Below are positions 61,817 to 64,000 of a stretch of 64,000 nt of DNA, piece by piece. The notes beneath the pieces are model-generated. The model saw only the letters and a list, made by a program, of their open reading frames with translations, was not told the origin of the DNA and made no database searches. Every line of letters starts with the position of its first letter. Position 1 is the stretch's first letter. The position numbers were made by a program, and so were the translations under genes. The stretch lies in contig CAJODY010000009.1 in the NCBI GenBank assembly GCA_905233285.1, positions 1-64,000 of the forward strand. Direction: 5' to 3'. This DNA comes from an uncultured Bacteroidaceae bacterium. GTDB lineage: Bacteria > Bacteroidota > Bacteroidia > Bacteroidales > Bacteroidaceae.

Positions 61817-63154
61817 TTAGTTTTCAAACATCTTGTTGAAATCCTCTGCGCTCACCTTCTTATGAGTCAGTGTTACCAACTCCTTCAGTGCAGCTCCGAG
61901 CTTAACCTCGATGCAACGGTCAATCAGGTTGTCCACAGTCTCACGCTTCTTCAGCATCTCCTTAACCGAACCCTCAAGATACTCGTCAGGGATATTCATC
62001 ATGCCATACTGAGCAAACTGCATGCGAGTCACTTCCTTAGCCATGTTTTTCACATCCTCGTCGTCAACCTTTATCTCGTTCTTCTCCACGAGCTGCTCCT
62101 TCACGAGGTGCCATGTCAGTTCCTCAATGCTCTTCTCATAGTTCTCCTCCACCTTCTTCTCGTCACCACCTGCATTTGCCGTCATAATTTTCTTCAGCTT
62201 ATCCTCCGGGAACTCCAGCTTGCCCAGCTTCTCAGCCTCATACTTCTTCACGTCGAGGATGAACTTATAGTCCGAATCCTTTGCAAACTGAGCAGAGATA
62301 GTCTCCTTGATGCGATTGCGGAACTCCTCCTCAGTCTTCACTTCACCGCCCGGATAAACGCTTTCAAACAGTTCCTCTGTCAATGGTCCCGGAACGAAAC
62401 GGGTGATTTCAGTAATCTGAATCTGGCAGTCGCCCTTATGCTCGCCAGCCTCTTCCTTCTTAATCTTCAGCAGCGAAGCCAGCTCAGCCTCGTTATTGTC
62501 GTATGCCTTTGCCGGATTGAACTTGATGATATCGTTTGGCTTAGCATCCTTGAAGAGCTTCTTCTGTGCGTCGTTCTTGAAATACTTCGGAAGCATAACA
62601 GCACCCTCAGCCGTTACAGGGTTCTCACCTTCCAGTTCAGTGACAACACCCTTAATCATGTCGTTCTCCTCATAGCTGTCCACCTGCTCATACTTGCCAC
62701 CGCGCTGACGGTACATCTCGATATGGCGCTCTACCATCTCGTCAGTTACCTCAACATCGTAATATGTCAACTTATCCTTCTTCGTCAGAGTTGCATCAAA
62801 CTCAGGAGCGATAGCCAAGTCAAACTTGAAAGTGAAAGTGCCGCCTTCAACGAGCTGAACCTCATTGTTCACCTCCTGTGGCAGTGGGCTGCCAAGCATC
62901 TGCACCTTGTTTTCCTGAATATAGCTGAACAGCTTGTCGCTCAGCAACTTGTTTACTTCTTCTGCGAGGATACTCGGACCGAACTGCTTCTTAATCAGAC
63001 CTGTCGGAACCATACCTGGACGGAAGCCCGGCATATTCATCTTCTTCTTTGCATCCTTTAAAGCCTTAGCATAGCCGTCGGCATAATCTGCAGGTTCAAT
63101 CACTACGGTAACCTCTGCATTTACCTTGTCAATGTTCTTAATCGAAATATTCAT
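61817..63154 (-). CDS. tig: Trigger factor
   Basis: Ribosome-bound chaperone and prolyl isomerase. The N-terminal ribosome-binding domain contains the signature MPGFRPGMVPTGLIKKQFGPSIL. The middle FKBP domain is degenerate (EENDMIKGVVTELEGENPVTAEGAVMLPKYF), with a helical C-terminal domain. ATG 63154 (MNISIKNIDKVNAEV) is preferred to the track's TTG at 63160. It is the first gene of tig-clpP-clpX, with a promoter of the TATCTTCG type about 85 nt upstream. Confidence 0.97.
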   Translation of the reverse strand: MNISIKNIDKVNAEVTVVIEPADYADGYAKALKDAKKKMNMPGFRPGMVPTGLIKKQFGPSILAEEVNKLLSDKLFSYIQENKVQMLGSPLPQEVNNEVQLVEGGTFTFKFDLAIAPEFDATLTKKDKLTYYDVEVTDEMVERHIEMYRQRGGKYEQVDSYEENDMIKGVVTELEGENPVTAEGAVMLPKYFKNDAQKKLFKDAKPNDIIKFNPAKAYDNNEAELASLLKIKKEEAGEHKGDCQIQITEITRFVPGPLTEELFESVYPGGEVKTEEEFRNRIKETISAQFAKDSDYKFILDVKKYEAEKLGKLEFPEDKLKKIMTANAGGDEKKVEENYEKSIEELTWHLVKEQLVEKNEIKVDDEDVKNMAKEVTRMQFAQYGMMNIPDEYLEGSVKEMLKKRETVDNLIDRCIEVKLGAALKELVTLTHKKVSAEDFNKMFEN

Positions 63155-63238
63155 AATCAATATATTTGTTTGTTTTGTTTAGCGATAAGCGTTCTTAAAA
63201 CAGTAAACCAACGGTAAACCAAATTCCAAAAAACGGCG

Positions 63239-63269
63239 CGAAGATACGACAATTTTACGACACTGCAAA
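63239..63269 (-). promoter_or_regulatory. tig-clpPX promoter (TTTG, 19 nt, TATCTTCG)
   Basis: Minus strand TTTG (63266-63269), 19 nt, TATCTTCG (63239-63246), about 85 nt before the tig ATG. Confidence 0.75.
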
Positions 63270-63293
63270 ATCCTATGTCTTAATTTAAACAAA

Positions 63294-63337
63294 AGCCGCC
63301 TATATCGTTATGTCGGAATGTCGAAAAAAAGGCAGCT
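63294..63337. repeat. Inverted-repeat element with ATGTCGNN octamers, downstream of NSS gene
   Basis: Arms AGCCGCCT and AGGCAGCT (7 of 8 pairing) enclose ATGTCGGA, ATGTCGAA and an A7 run, like the 34864-34920 element. The NSS stop codon (63336-63338) lies in the right arm. It may also act as terminator on the minus strand. Confidence 0.7.
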
Positions 63338-64000
63338 AAATGAGTCCTATTTCCTTTGCAAAAATCAGGACGATGCACACAGGAGCCACATAACGGATGA
63401 TGAATCGCCACACCGGATACAGCACAGTCTTAATCTGCCCTCCGTTGGTCACCTCGTCCCTCACTACCCTCTCATCTACTACCCAGCCCAGGAACACACA
63501 CATCAGCACAGCGCCCACCGGCATAAGCACCTTGGCAACCACATAATCGAACAACTCAAACATACCCATTCCGAAAAGCGTCTTGTCTGCCCATGCTCCG
63601 AACGACAGCGAACAGCCCACAGCAAGCAGCATACACACTACCGATGCCGCTACCGACACCACCGAGCGCCGCCATCCCAGTCGTTCGTGGAAGAAAGCCA
63701 CAATCATCTCAAGCATCGAAATCGACGACGTCAGTGCAGCCACTACGAGCAGCAGATAGAACAACAGCGAAAATACGTATGCCACCTCCGACGCTCCGCC
63801 AAACACCTGCTGGAACACGTTGGGCAACGTGATAAACACAAGCGACGGACCGGCATCGGGTTCCAGTCCCGGAATGGAATACACGGCTGGGAAAATAATC
63901 ACACCTGCCATCAGGGCAATCAGCGTATCAATCGTAGCTATCATCAGACTGTCCTTAAACAGATTCACATCCTTACGGAAATAGCAGGCATAGGTACACA
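63336..64000 (-). CDS. Sodium-dependent NSS-family transporter, C-terminal part
   Basis: The frame continues to the right edge (CTYACYFRKDVNLFKDSL), so the N-terminal half is outside the window; the track's start is a GTG inside the gene. Visible are about six membrane helices: IATIDTLIALMAGVIIFPAVYSIPG, PSLVFITLPNVFQQV, FSLLFYLLLVVAALTSSISMLEM, RRSVVSVAASVVCMLLAVGCSLSFG, VLMPVGAVLMCVFLGWV and a last one near the C-terminus. This matches the neurotransmitter:sodium symporter family (LeuT/SNF type). The substrate is probably an amino acid and cannot be named. Confidence 0.92.
   Translation of the reverse strand, partial: CTYACYFRKDVNLFKDSLMIATIDTLIALMAGVIIFPAVYSIPGLEPDAGPSLVFITLPNVFQQVFGGASEVAYVFSLLFYLLLVVAALTSSISMLEMIVAFFHERLGWRRSVVSVAASVVCMLLAVGCSLSFGAWADKTLFGMGMFELFDYVVAKVLMPVGAVLMCVFLGWVVDERVVRDEVTNGGQIKTVLYPVWRFIIRYVAPVCIVLIFAKEIGLI

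Noticed and set aside
1-64000. CRISPR array or insertion sequence
   Set aside because: No regularly spaced 25-40 nt repeats with unique spacers and no DDE or serine transposase ORF was seen.

Overview
The window looks like a chromosomal segment of a Bacteroidales bacterium, probably Prevotellaceae. The evidence is the gene content: an uncanonical promoter grammar (TTTG, 18-20 nt, TAnnTTYG), type IX secretion sorting domains, fimbrillin lipoproteins with DUF3575/DUF5119 partners, a DUF5683 gene beside parAB, and an OstA-like gene beside mutL. Species is not determinable from what I can see.

Layout. 1-900: left-edge tail of an excisionase-like HTH gene and a 10-bp-phased iteron array, probably the end of an integrated element. 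905-12342 (mostly minus strand): mnmE, a nucleoside phosphorylase, a surface or periplasmic PD40-like protein, mutS2, trpB2 (plus strand), uvrA and a T9SS type-B cargo gene. 12449-16800 (plus): a periplasmic-binding-type lipoprotein-like receptor, a coupled outer-membrane barrel, a structured RNA of about 300 nt with its own promoter and terminator, and a GH35 beta-galactosidase. 16923-34640 (all minus): an accessory surface island. In transcription order it reads DUF3575 barrel, DUF5119 lipoprotein, fimbrillin, a dinD and bro cassette pair bounded by repeated elements, a small-protein/GNAT toxin-antitoxin-like pair, an orphan minimal nucleotidyltransferase, a second fimbrillin-like lipoprotein, and a giant 3254-residue repeat protein with a T9SS C-terminal signal. 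35298-46381: OprO/P porin, tRNA-Gln with a damaged acceptor stem, surE, lpxB, a small DUF gene, a MerR regulator, pepD, a flippase-like membrane protein, rsmA, rel(A/SpoT) and an MltD-like transglycosylase. 46398-64000 (all minus): DUF5683, parB, parA, tRNA-Val, tRNA-Pro, mutL, a small membrane protein, an OstA-like protein, two parvulin-type PPIases, guaB, recQ, clpX, clpP, tig and a partial NSS sodium symporter.

The housekeeping genes fall into coherent groups: DNA repair (mutS2, uvrA, mutL, recQ), envelope biogenesis (OstA-like, the two PPIases, lpxB) and protein quality control (tig, clpP, clpX). The accessory island groups fimbria-type surface proteins with mobile or selfish genes inserted between them.

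The most unusual signals are: (i) intergenic arrays with a strict 7-nt period that often start at or include stop codons, one of which lies in frame inside mutS2; (ii) the single-gene dinD and bro cassettes delimited by a tRNA T-arm-like hairpin plus a GGCTCGGAGCC box; (iii) the giant protein, with eight diverged DPY modules; (iv) the structured RNA before the GH35 gene; (v) inverted-repeat elements carrying ATGTCGNN octamers; and (vi) a tRNA-Gln lacking two acceptor-stem bases. All readings are by eye; no alignment or database search was run.
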